From Marinilabilia sp046483585 (GTDB lineage: Bacteria; Bacteroidota; Bacteroidia; Bacteroidales; Marinilabiliaceae): a DNA stretch of 22,452 nucleotides. Made by a program: the position numbers and the translations under genes. Below are positions 15,533-22,452 of the stretch, piece after piece; position 1 is the first letter of the stretch, and each line of letters opens with the position of its first letter. The stretch is from the NCBI GenBank assembly GCA_046483585.1, contig JAWOCV010000099.1, positions 1-22,452 of the forward strand, given 5' to 3'. Under the pieces are notes generated by a model that had not been told where the DNA came from, did no database searches, and worked only from the letters and a program-made list of their open reading frames with translations.

Positions 15533-15985
15533 ATGACTCCAATTGTATTGGCCTATATAGGCATTGGTTTGATGATTGCACTGGCGGGGGCCGGAAGCGC
15601 TTATGGTGTTTCATATGGCGGAAATGCTTCCCTTGGTGCCATGAAAAAGAACAACGAGGCGTTTGGTAACTACCTCGTGTTAAGTGCATTGCCCGGGACA
15701 CAGGGACTCTATGGCTTTGCCGGATATTTTGTGATCTCCGGAACCGGTGTCCTTACAGCCGACATCACGGCCGTACAGGGTGCAGCCGTCCTTGGTGCCG
15801 GTATCGCCATGGGGCTGGTTGGTTTGCTTTCTGGCATCCGTCAGGGACAGGTTTGTGCCAATGGGATTGCCGGTATCGGTTCGGGACATGATGTTTTCGG
15901 AAGTACCCTGGTTTTGGCGGTATTCCCGGAACTTTACGCTATTTTGGCTTTTGCCGCAACTTTCATGATCAGCGGTACACTTTAA
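15533..15985 (+). CDS. atpK: V-type ATP synthase subunit K (ion-binding ring proteolipid)
   Basis: Rotor-ring proteolipid of 150 residues with four hydrophobic helices, arising from a fused pair of hairpins. The essential carboxylate occurs only in the second hairpin: E133 in FPELYAILAF. The first hairpin has Gln instead, in LPGTQGLYGF. Compared with Enterococcus hirae NtpK, all described Na+ ligands are present: L53, T56, Q57, Q104 (in GIRQGQ) and E133, plus Y60 which locks the site. This predicts a Na+-coupled ring. It is the last gene of the operon, 35 bases after atpI, and is followed by an intrinsic terminator. Confidence 0.96.
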   Translation: MTPIVLAYIGIGLMIALAGAGSAYGVSYGGNASLGAMKKNNEAFGNYLVLSALPGTQGLYGFAGYFVISGTGVLTADITAVQGAAVLGAGIAMGLVGLLSGIRQGQVCANGIAGIGSGHDVFGSTLVLAVFPELYAILAFAATFMISGTL

Positions 15986-16011
15986 AATTACGGGCCAAAA
16001 ACTTTTTAGAG

Positions 16012-16043
16012 AAGCCTGGTATCATTGGATGCCGGGCTTTTTT
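16012..16043 (+). terminator. Intrinsic terminator of the V-ATPase operon
   Basis: A 12-bp stem with two G.U pairs (AAGCCTGGTATC at 16012-16023 with GATGCCGGGCTT at 16028-16039), a 4-base loop and a T tract to 16043, 27 bases after the atpK stop. Confidence 0.92.
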
Positions 16044-16454
16044 ATGTCCTTGTCGAACAGACGGAAGAATAGATTTTCAGATAACGGGGTTTCAAAAAAG
16101 CATTAAATTTTACTGGTTATTCAAAAAAAACAATGCCCTGTGTGCCCTTTGACACCCCTTCTCTGGCTAAAAGGGAAACAAACAAGCCGTGAATTAAGGC
16201 GCAATTAATTATGCAATTGTAGTATATTATTCATAACTTCGCCATTTACAGATGGTTATTGGTTATCATGTCACATGTATGATCGATTCCAATTTCACCA
16301 TTACCAATCGAGGGCCATCCCGTAGGGTAATCACCCACGGACAGGATTCATTTTTTTGTTTTCGGATCACCGGATTCTAAATCCTTTGAAGAGTAAAAAG
16401 CATTCGGTGACAGAAACGGATTTTCCGGAAACCTGTAAAAATAAATTGCTTAAT
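16044..16454. other. Intergenic region ahead of the DUF4954 gene
   Basis: No gene is seen. Two weak promoter candidates for the downstream unit: TAACTTCG (16234-16241, one mismatch to TAnnTTTG, no good -33 box), and TTTG (16355-16358) with ATCCTTTG (16381-16388) at a slightly long 22-base spacing. An inverted repeat CAATT...AATTG lies at 16202-16219. The open frame into the DUF4954 gene can be extended to a TTG at 16356, but the first 33 residues do not look like the family. Confidence 0.4.
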
Positions 16455-18446
16455 ATGTCAGAATACAGAACCTTATACCCCGCCGAGATCGAACAAATGG
16501 AAGCACAGGGATGTCTGGCGTCCAACTGGTCGGACGTATTTGTAAAAGACGACTTCGATCCCCGCTTTGTTCGGCACACTCATTTTTCGGGCAAAATAGA
16601 AATCGGGAAGCTACACCGGACCTTTGATTTCCCAGGTGGTGTTGTGAAACATGCCGGCATATCATACGCGACCATTCATAACACCACCATCGGTGACAAT
16701 GTTTACATCAGCCAGGTTCGGAATCAAATTACCAATTACAACATCGAAAATGATGTTGTGATCGAAAATGTGGACTCTCTGACCACTGAAGGGCATTCCT
16801 GTTTCGGCAACGGAGAAAAAATCGCCGTACTCAACGAGGCAGGAGGCCGTGAAGTCCCTATGTTCAACGAACTCTCCGCCCATACAGCGTATCTCATGGC
16901 CTTTTATCGTCACCGCCCCGCCCTTATAGAACGTCTTTATAAGATGGTAAGTGACTATGCTTCGGGCGTATGCTCCGATCGCGGTACCATTAGCCATAAT
17001 GTCCGGGTCATCAATTCCAGGACCATGCTGAATGTAAGCATCGGACCGGGCGCATTGGTCGAAGGAATATACAGGCTGGTCAACGGCACCATCAACAGCA
17101 CACCCGAGCATCCCTCCTTTTTCGGGCCCGGCGTAATCGCTGAAGATTTTATCGCGGCCAGCGGAGCTGTTGTGACGGATGCCACACTCATTTCCAAATG
17201 TTTCATCGGACAGGGTTGTCATCTGGGCAAACACTATTCGGCGGAAAACTCCCTTTTCTTTGCCAATTGTCAGGGGTTTCACGGAGAAGCCTGCTCCATA
17301 TTTGCAGGCCCTTACACGGTTTCACACCACAAATCAACCCTGCTGATCGCCGGTTATTACTCATTCCTGAATGCCGGCAGCGGTTCGAATCAGAGCAACC
17401 ACATGTACAAGCTGGGCCCGGTTCATCAGGGTGTTGTAGAACGAGGCAGCAAAACGACCAGCGACTCCTATCTGTTGTGGCCTGCCAAAATCGGTGCCTT
17501 TTCTCTTGTGATGGGCCGGCACTACAGGAATCCGGATACTTCGGCATTTCCATTCTCATACCTCATCGAGAACCGGGACGAGAGTTATCTGGCCCCAGGC
17601 GTCAACCTCCGCAGCGTCGGAACTACGCGGGATGCCAGAAAATGGCCCACCCGGGACAAACGAAAAGACCTCAGGAAACTTGATCATATCATTTTCAATC
17701 TCCTCAGTCCCTATTCGGTGGAGAAGATGATCCGGGGAAAAAAGACACTGAAAAAACTCCGGGAGATCACAGGCGAAACCTCGGAATACTTCATGCACAA
17801 TAACGTAAAGATCGAAGCCAAGGCGCTGGAAAGAGGCATCAAAATGTATGAGATCGGCATTACAAAATTCCTTGGCAACGGCCTGCTGAAAATGCTGGAA
17901 ACCCTGAATTTCGAAAACATAGAAGACCTCCGCAAAAAAGTTTCCAATACTTCGGACGAAGGTGTTGGAGAATGGATCGACATGGCGGGACTGATCATTC
18001 CGAAAAAGAAGGTTCTGGAACTCGCTGAAAACATTGAAGCCGACCAAATCCGTTCTTTCCCGGATATGAACACCGTCTTTGAAGAGTGGCACATGAATTA
18101 TTACGAATGGGTCTGGAACTGGAGTGTCCAGGTTTTCCGTGATGAGCTGGATATCGATCTGTCTTCGGTGGACAAAAAAACGTTGCTGGATTTTATCTCG
18201 AATTGGAAAAAGGCTGTCGTTTCACTCGACGAAATGATGTTCAACGATGCCCGGAAAGAGTTCACCCTGAAAGCCCAGACTGGTTTTGGCATGGATGGGG
18301 AAGACGACGTCAGACACGTGGATTTCGAACAAGTCAGAGGGGCTTTTGAGCAACATCCGGCGGTTTGCGATATCCTCTCCCACATTGAAAAAAAGAAAAA
18401 CCTTGCAAAAAGAATGACTCAAAAGATCGAAAACCTGACCGAATGA
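16455..18446 (+). CDS. DUF4954 family protein with left-handed beta-helix repeats
   Basis: A 663-residue protein of a Bacteroidota-typical family without an established function. The N-terminal half has hexapeptide-like repeats of the kind found in acyl- and nucleotidyltransferases: about residues 62-110 (KHAGISYATIHNTTIGDNVY, then IENDVVIENV) and a second run from about 190 to 290 (NVSIGPGALVEG, then IAASGAVVTDATLISKCFIG). The C-terminal 250 residues are mostly helical and charged. It has no signal peptide, so it should be cytosolic. The ATG at 16455 (MSEYRTLYPAEIEQMEAQGC) is preferred over a TTG at 16356 because it gives the expected family start. glmS follows 37 bases later on the same strand, so a link with amino-sugar nucleotide metabolism is plausible but unproven. 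Confidence 0.87.
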   Translation: MSEYRTLYPAEIEQMEAQGCLASNWSDVFVKDDFDPRFVRHTHFSGKIEIGKLHRTFDFPGGVVKHAGISYATIHNTTIGDNVYISQVRNQITNYNIENDVVIENVDSLTTEGHSCFGNGEKIAVLNEAGGREVPMFNELSAHTAYLMAFYRHRPALIERLYKMVSDYASGVCSDRGTISHNVRVINSRTMLNVSIGPGALVEGIYRLVNGTINSTPEHPSFFGPGVIAEDFIAASGAVVTDATLISKCFIGQGCHLGKHYSAENSLFFANCQGFHGEACSIFAGPYTVSHHKSTLLIAGYYSFLNAGSGSNQSNHMYKLGPVHQGVVERGSKTTSDSYLLWPAKIGAFSLVMGRHYRNPDTSAFPFSYLIENRDESYLAPGVNLRSVGTTRDARKWPTRDKRKDLRKLDHIIFNLLSPYSVEKMIRGKKTLKKLREITGETSEYFMHNNVKIEAKALERGIKMYEIGITKFLGNGLLKMLETLNFENIEDLRKKVSNTSDEGVGEWIDMAGLIIPKKKVLELAENIEADQIRSFPDMNTVFEEWHMNYYEWVWNWSVQVFRDELDIDLSSVDKKTLLDFISNWKKAVVSLDEMMFNDARKEFTLKAQTGFGMDGEDDVRHVDFEQVRGAFEQHPAVCDILSHIEKKKNLAKRMTQKIENLTE

Positions 18447-18483
18447 ACCCCAATTATAGCAAACCAACAAAAAACAACTTGAT

Positions 18484-20322
18484 ATGTGTGGAATTGTAGC
18501 TTATGTTGGCGAACGAACCGCCTACCCGATACTGATCAAAGGACTGCAACGGCTTGAATACCGCGGATACGACTCAGCGGGGATAGCCCTGATGAATGAT
18601 GAAATGCACCTTTACAAGTGTAAGGGAAAAGTCAAAGACCTGGAAGGCATGGTGAAAGGCCATGAAATTTCGGGCTCCATAGGGATGGGGCACACACGCT
18701 GGGCAACCCATGGTGCCCCCAGTGACCTGAATGCTCACCCACACCAGTCACAGGAAGGCAAATTCGTTATCATCCACAACGGGATCATTGAAAACTACGG
18801 CCATCTGAAAAAAGAGCTCACCAACCGTGGGTATGAATTCAAGACCGAAACAGACACAGAAGTTCTGGCCAACCTCATCGAAAACATCTACCTGGAAAAA
18901 CAGGTGCCGGCCGAACTGGCGGTACGGCTCGCCCTTACAAAGGTTGTGGGTGCCTATGGACTGGTCATTTTCTGTACCGATGAGCCGGGACGCCTGATCG
19001 GTGCCAGAAAAGGAAGTCCCCTGGTGATCGGAATTGGTGAAAAAGAATATTTTATGGCATCTGATGCCACCCCCATCATTGAATACACCGATCAGGTGGT
19101 TTTTCTGAATGATGAAGAAGTGGCGGTGATCGATCATGACAGCTTTGAGTTGAAAAATCTCCACAACGACACCAAAACGCCGCAAGTCCAAAAAATTGAA
19201 CTCAGCATTGACGAGATCGACAAGGGCGATTTTGAACATTTCATGCTGAAAGAGATCCACGACCAGCCTTCGTCTATTGAAGACACATTCCGGGGACGGA
19301 TCTCCATGGATCACAGCAAAATTTTTCTGGGAGGTATTCTGGATGTTATCCCCGCTCTTGTTAATGCCCGCCGAATTATTATCATAGCCTGCGGGACTTC
19401 CTGGCATGCGGGAATGGTCGGAGAGTATCTGTTTGAAGAGTATGCAAGAGTGCCTGTGGAAGTTGAATATGCTTCCGAATTCCGTTACCGGAAACCTATT
19501 ATATATTCTGACGACGTGGTCATTGCCATTTCGCAAAGCGGTGAAACGGCCGATTCACTGGCCGCATTAAGAATGGTGCGGGAACAATCTGACGCAACCA
19601 TCCTGGGCATCTGCAATGTCACAGGATCCTCCATCTCGCGTGAAACCGACGCCGGCGTTTACACCCATGCCGGTATTGAAATCGGCGTGGCTTCCACCAA
19701 AGCTTTTACAGCACAAATCACGGTCCTCACCATGATGGCCTTTCTGATGGGACACCGCAAAAAGATCATCAGTAATTCGGAATATGTAGAACTGGTTAAC
19801 GCTCTCACACAGGTCCCGGACCAGATGCGCAAGATCCTGAAAAGCGAAGGATTCATCAAAGATGTGGCCGAACGTTACACCCACGTGACCAATGCCCTTT
19901 ACCTTGGACGTGGTGTCCTATATCCGGTGGCCCTCGAAGGGGCCCTTAAGCTCAAAGAGATCTCCTACATCCATGCTGAAGGCTATCCGGCGGCCGAAAT
20001 GAAGCACGGCCCCATCGCCCTCATCGATGAAAATATGCCGGTCTTTGTCATGGCCATAAAAGATGACTCATATGAAAAAATCATCAGCAATATCCAGGAA
20101 GTCAAAGCACGGAACGGAAAAGTTATTGCCATTGTGACAGAAGGGGAAAAGACCATTCGCAAGATGGCAGATCATGTCATTGAAATACCGGCCTGTCACA
20201 AATCATTGTCTCCTCTCCTGGCGGTCGTACCCCTCCAAGTCATCTCGTACTACATCGCCGTCAAACGGGGCTGCAATGTTGATCAGCCAAGGAACCTGGC
20301 CAAGTCGGTCACGGTAGAATAA
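18484..20322 (+). CDS. glmS: Glutamine--fructose-6-phosphate aminotransferase (isomerising)
   Basis: Makes glucosamine-6-phosphate from fructose-6-phosphate and glutamine, the committed step to UDP-GlcNAc for peptidoglycan and lipid A. The 612-residue product has the N-terminal glutaminase domain with Cys2 exposed after Met removal (MCGIVAYVG) and LEYRGYDSAG, then two SIS sugar-phosphate domains with CGTSWH (303-308) and SQSGET (350-355), the isomerase segments KEISYIHAEGY and EMKHGP, and the C-terminal tail NLAKSVTVE with its Schiff-base Lys. All key residues are present. It lies 37 bases behind the DUF4954 gene with no consensus promoter between, so co-transcription is likely. No glmS ribozyme-like structure is expected in this phylum or seen. 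Confidence 0.98.
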   Translation: MCGIVAYVGERTAYPILIKGLQRLEYRGYDSAGIALMNDEMHLYKCKGKVKDLEGMVKGHEISGSIGMGHTRWATHGAPSDLNAHPHQSQEGKFVIIHNGIIENYGHLKKELTNRGYEFKTETDTEVLANLIENIYLEKQVPAELAVRLALTKVVGAYGLVIFCTDEPGRLIGARKGSPLVIGIGEKEYFMASDATPIIEYTDQVVFLNDEEVAVIDHDSFELKNLHNDTKTPQVQKIELSIDEIDKGDFEHFMLKEIHDQPSSIEDTFRGRISMDHSKIFLGGILDVIPALVNARRIIIIACGTSWHAGMVGEYLFEEYARVPVEVEYASEFRYRKPIIYSDDVVIAISQSGETADSLAALRMVREQSDATILGICNVTGSSISRETDAGVYTHAGIEIGVASTKAFTAQITVLTMMAFLMGHRKKIISNSEYVELVNALTQVPDQMRKILKSEGFIKDVAERYTHVTNALYLGRGVLYPVALEGALKLKEISYIHAEGYPAAEMKHGPIALIDENMPVFVMAIKDDSYEKIISNIQEVKARNGKVIAIVTEGEKTIRKMADHVIEIPACHKSLSPLLAVVPLQVISYYIAVKRGCNVDQPRNLAKSVTVE

Positions 20323-20392
20323 CCCCTTTTAGGGAAAAGAAATAAACTGCCTTAACTGGTTTATGTTCATAAAGCCCATTGGCTTTCCCGTA

Positions 20393-20420
20393 GGGCAGGA
20401 ACAGGCTGTTCCGTTTGCCC
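20393..20420. repeat. Inverted repeat downstream of glmS
   Basis: GGAACAG (20398-20404) and CTGTTCC (20406-20412) form a perfect 7-base palindrome around one base, flanked by GGGCA (20393-20397) and TGCCC (20416-20420). It lacks a T tract, so it is not a normal terminator. It could be an operator-like site or a repeat remnant. Confidence 0.5.
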
Positions 20421-20582
20421 GAAAATGACTTATTTGCTCAGGTAAACTCCGTATTTTCGGACTTCGCAAGCCTCGCAACTGGCCCTTTCTGAACAGACAC
20501 ATGACCAGAAACGAACTTTGCTTAGTTTATAGACGGGCACTGACTAAAGGAGATTTAACAAGGGTCTCAAAAAGATCAGAAC

Positions 20583-20627
20583 AAGATCAGCCAGTCCGCT
20601 AATAGCAGGCTGGCTGATCTTATTTAA
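20583..20627 (+). terminator. Hairpin, probable terminator for glmS
   Basis: A perfect 12-bp stem, AAGATCAGCCAG (20583-20594) and CTGGCTGATCTT (20610-20621), with further pairing inside the loop (GCT-AAT-AGC) and a short T-rich run (TTATTT). It lies 260 bases past the glmS stop, further than usual, and the T tract is interrupted. Confidence 0.6.
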
Positions 20628-20977
20628 AATCTGTTGCCTTTTTTCATCAAACAAAGAAATTAATCTCATTACACGCCAAAAAGCAAGCATTCATCACTTA
20701 CTCATCTACGTTAATCACAAAGAAAGGTGATTCTATACTTCTAACTCCTGAATTCAGTTTACATTCATCCCTTTTTGCCGTAATTTTACTCTACAGCAGC
20801 TTCCGTTATATTATCGGTTTCTAAAGTTTGATGCCAGATACAGAGGTTTGCCATTTTGCACAAATGAACACTAAAATAATGACTTGGTTTCCTGCCGTAT
20901 GATTTCGATCCAAATCATTGGGTTGTTTTTTTTACCTGAACCATTCATAAATTATTTCCCTTATGAATAAAGTTCAG

Positions 20978-21097
20978 GTTAACCCCGACTTAGATGAAGT
21001 CAGACTTTTGAAAAAATTTTTTCTGAATCTTACCCGCTGTCGGAGACAGGGATTATTCATGAAACGAAGTGCGACGAAGTCAATAATCCGGGTTAAC
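20978..21097. repeat. Composite inverted-repeat element upstream of the Calx-beta gene
   Basis: The outer arms GTTAACCC (20978-20985) and GGGTTAAC (21090-21097) enclose three smaller features: GACTT-AGATG-AAGTC just inside the left arm, CTGTC-GGA-GACAG (21037-21049), and a larger hairpin GGATTATT (21050-21057) with AATAATCC (21082-21089), whose loop holds a direct repeat ACGAAGT (21064-21070 and 21074-21080). It resembles an intergenic palindromic element more than a gene. The right end is 43 bases from the next start codon. Confidence 0.55.
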
Positions 21098-21140
21098 TCG
21101 TTTTTCTGTGTTTTATGGGTAGGATTAAAAACAGAATTCA

Positions 21141-22452
21141 ATGCATCTCAATTTTACTAACATAAAAGTATTCCTGTTAGGAATTTCAATGAATTTGGGC
21201 ATTTCACTGACAGCTCAAAACATTTCGCTGGAAATATCGGACAGGTCTCTTGACGAAAATGGTGGTGAGGCCACAGTAACGGCCACTTCTGATGACATTT
21301 TTCCATCAGACACTGAAGTTGTGCTCTCTTTTTCAGGCACAGCCACTTTTGAAGAGGACTATACAACAAGCGATACCGGTATTATTATCCCGGAAGGAAG
21401 TCTGGATGGTTCAATAACGATAACAAGCATCGATGATAATATCTTTGAAGGAGATGAATCCATTATTATTGACATTGAATCGGTAGATAATGGGACAATC
21501 GGCTCCCCCTCACAAGTGAGAACCAACATAATCGATGATGAATCGCCCCCCGAAGTCACCCTCGGAGCCTCAACCCTCAACATAGAGGAAGGCGAAACCT
21601 CAACCCTGACCGCGAGTCTCAGCACTGCCACTTTTGAAGATGTGGTCGTCTCCCTGGACACGAACGACATCTCCACCAATCAGGACGACTACGAACTCTC
21701 TTCAAACACCATCACCATCGAGGACGGAGAGACTTCAGGAACCGCAACCTTTACCGCCACAGATGATGATATCTACGAAAGCGACGAAGAAGTCGAGGTT
21801 TCCATTTCGGAAGTTGACGGCGGGTCCGCTTCTTTTGAGGAGCCCCAGTCTGTTATCATCACCATAACAGATGAACAGGATCCACCGGAGGTAACCCTCA
21901 GCGCCTCACCGACCACCATAGAGGAAGACGAATCCACCACCCTGACAGCCACACTCAGCAGCCCAACTTCTGAAGACGTAACCGTCACTCTGGCCACAAA
22001 CGACATCTCAACAAGTCAGGATGACTACGACCTTTCTTCAAACTCCATTACCATTGATGCAGGAGAAACGGAAGGCACCACAACGCTGTCCGCCATCGAA
22101 GATGACATTTACGAAGAAGATGAAGAGGTGGAGGTCGCCATTTCGGAAGTTGACGGCGGGTCCGCTTCTTTTGAGGAGCCGCAATCTGTTACCATTACCA
22201 TAACCGATGAACAGGATCCACCGGAGGTAACCCTCAGCGCCTCACCGACCACCATAGAGGAAGACGAATCCACCACCCTGACAGCCACACTCAGCAGCCC
22301 AACTTCTGAAGACGTAACAGTCACTCTGGCCACAAACGACATCTCAACAAGTCAGGATGACTACGACCTTTCTTCAAACTCCATTACCATTGATGCAGGA
22401 GAAACTGAAGGCACCACAACGCTGTCCGCCATCGAAGATGACATTTACGAAG
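21141..22452 (+). CDS. Secreted Calx-beta repeat protein, 3' end outside the window
   Basis: The frame is open from ATG 21141 to the right edge (437 codons seen). The N-terminus MHLNFTNIKVFLLGISMNLG followed by ISLTAQN looks like a Sec signal peptide with cleavage near residue 25. The mature part is a run of about 112-residue acidic beta domains matching the Calx-beta pattern: VTLSASPTTIEEDESTTLTA, a DDY turn, SITIDAGET, then DDIYEEDEEVEVAIS and VTITITDE closing the domain. A divergent domain covers residues 27-134; repeats begin at residues 135, 247 and 359, the last cut by the edge. Such domains bind Ca2+ through Asp/Glu and occur in adhesins and large surface proteins; an extracellular adhesive role is inferred. 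A C-terminal sorting domain, if any, is not visible. The next ATG in frame, at 21189, would destroy the signal peptide. Confidence 0.88.
   Translation, partial: MHLNFTNIKVFLLGISMNLGISLTAQNISLEISDRSLDENGGEATVTATSDDIFPSDTEVVLSFSGTATFEEDYTTSDTGIIIPEGSLDGSITITSIDDNIFEGDESIIIDIESVDNGTIGSPSQVRTNIIDDESPPEVTLGASTLNIEEGETSTLTASLSTATFEDVVVSLDTNDISTNQDDYELSSNTITIEDGETSGTATFTATDDDIYESDEEVEVSISEVDGGSASFEEPQSVIITITDEQDPPEVTLSASPTTIEEDESTTLTATLSSPTSEDVTVTLATNDISTSQDDYDLSSNSITIDAGETEGTTTLSAIEDDIYEEDEEVEVAISEVDGGSASFEEPQSVTITITDEQDPPEVTLSASPTTIEEDESTTLTATLSSPTSEDVTVTLATNDISTSQDDYDLSSNSITIDAGETEGTTTLSAIEDDIYE
21543..22452 (+). repeat. 336-bp tandem repeats encoding Calx-beta domains
   Basis: Units begin at 21543, 21879 and 22215, spaced exactly 336 bases (112 codons). 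Units 2 and 3 are identical over the 238 bases that can be compared except at 21983/22319 (ACC/ACA) and 22070/22406 (ACG/ACT), both synonymous Thr codons. Unit 1 is more diverged in its first half but nearly identical in the second, for example around 21790-21840 against 22126-22176. Confidence 0.92.

Larger units (their letters stand above)
20323..21140. other. Gene-poor region between glmS and the Calx-beta gene
   Basis: About 0.8 kb holding three inverted-repeat structures (separate entries) and no convincing gene. An open frame at 20963-21160 is composed largely of repeat arms and overlaps the start of the next gene. CATTACACGCCA at 20667-20678 is identical to 3751-3762, at the edge of the 99-bp units. 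I found no consensus promoter for the gene at 21141. Confidence 0.55.

Noticed and set aside
16356..16454. Upstream extension of the DUF4954 protein from TTG
   Set aside because: The 33 added residues are not family-like, and the ATG at 16455 gives the expected N-terminus.
17384..17393. GGTTCGAATC, resembling a tRNA T-loop
   Set aside because: It lies in frame inside the DUF4954 coding sequence (GSGSNQSN) and no acceptor or anticodon arms can be built around it.
18447..18483. glmS ribozyme or riboswitch before glmS
   Set aside because: The 37-base gap is too short and AT-rich to hold one, and the ribozyme is known mainly from Gram-positive bacteria.
20846..20880. TTTG followed by TAAAATAATG as a promoter
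   Set aside because: The spacing is acceptable but the -7 box lacks the TTTG half of TAnnTTTG.
20963..21160. 65-codon open frame ahead of the Calx-beta gene
   Set aside because: Composed mostly of inverted-repeat arms, overlaps the start of the next gene and shows no recognisable domain.
21359..22342. Minus-strand open frames rich in Ser and Val opposite the Calx-beta gene
   Set aside because: They are antisense shadows of the Thr/Glu-rich repeats and recur with the same 336-base period.

Overview
The window looks like a chromosomal segment of a Bacteroidota bacterium, probably from the anaerobic Bacteroidales/Marinilabiliales side. The evidence is the family content (DUF4270 lipoprotein, DUF4954 protein, a one-domain glycogen-synthase-like protein beside panC, and a V-type ATPase operon in the order E-DUF2764-A-B-D-I-K), the near absence of Shine-Dalgarno sequences, and promoters of the TTTG-N19/20-TAnnTTTG type used by the Bacteroidota primary sigma factor. 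No tRNA, rRNA, insertion sequence, cas gene or prophage gene was seen.

Layout. (1) 1-2010: 3' part of a class A penicillin-binding protein (PBP1a type), entering from the left edge and converging tail to tail on radA (2007-3377, minus). (2) 3378-4034: no intact gene. It holds a short coding-like remnant, a tandem pair of 99-bp units built from a hairpin-forming repeat, and a terminator. (3) 4035-5309, minus: panC-panD, the beta-alanine and pantothenate branch of coenzyme A synthesis. (4) 5310-5672: divergent promoters; then plus strand 5673-7928, a truncated GT5 glycogen-synthase-like protein followed by a DUF4270 lipoprotein, closed by a strong terminator. (5) 8263-16043: a complete V-type ATPase transcription unit with its own promoter and terminator. 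Its membrane ring subunit carries the full Na+ ligand set known from Enterococcus hirae NtpK, so it is predicted to move sodium. (6) 16455-20322: a DUF4954 left-handed beta-helix protein followed closely by glmS, the first step of the UDP-GlcNAc route that feeds peptidoglycan and lipid A. (7) 20323-21140: about 0.8 kb without a convincing gene but rich in inverted repeats. (8) 21141 to the right edge: 5' part of a secreted Calx-beta repeat protein, whose last two 336-bp units differ by only two synonymous bases over the part visible.

Most of the window is core metabolism and cell envelope (peptidoglycan polymerisation, amino-sugar and CoA precursors, DNA repair, ion-coupled energetics). The parts least explained by known biology are the GT5-like/DUF4270 pair, the DUF4954 protein beside glmS, the reduced V-ATPase subunit set with DUF2764 where subunit C would be, the 99-bp repeat pair upstream of radA, and the structured DNA just ahead of the Calx-beta gene. 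I do not see a clearly new defence or mobile system.
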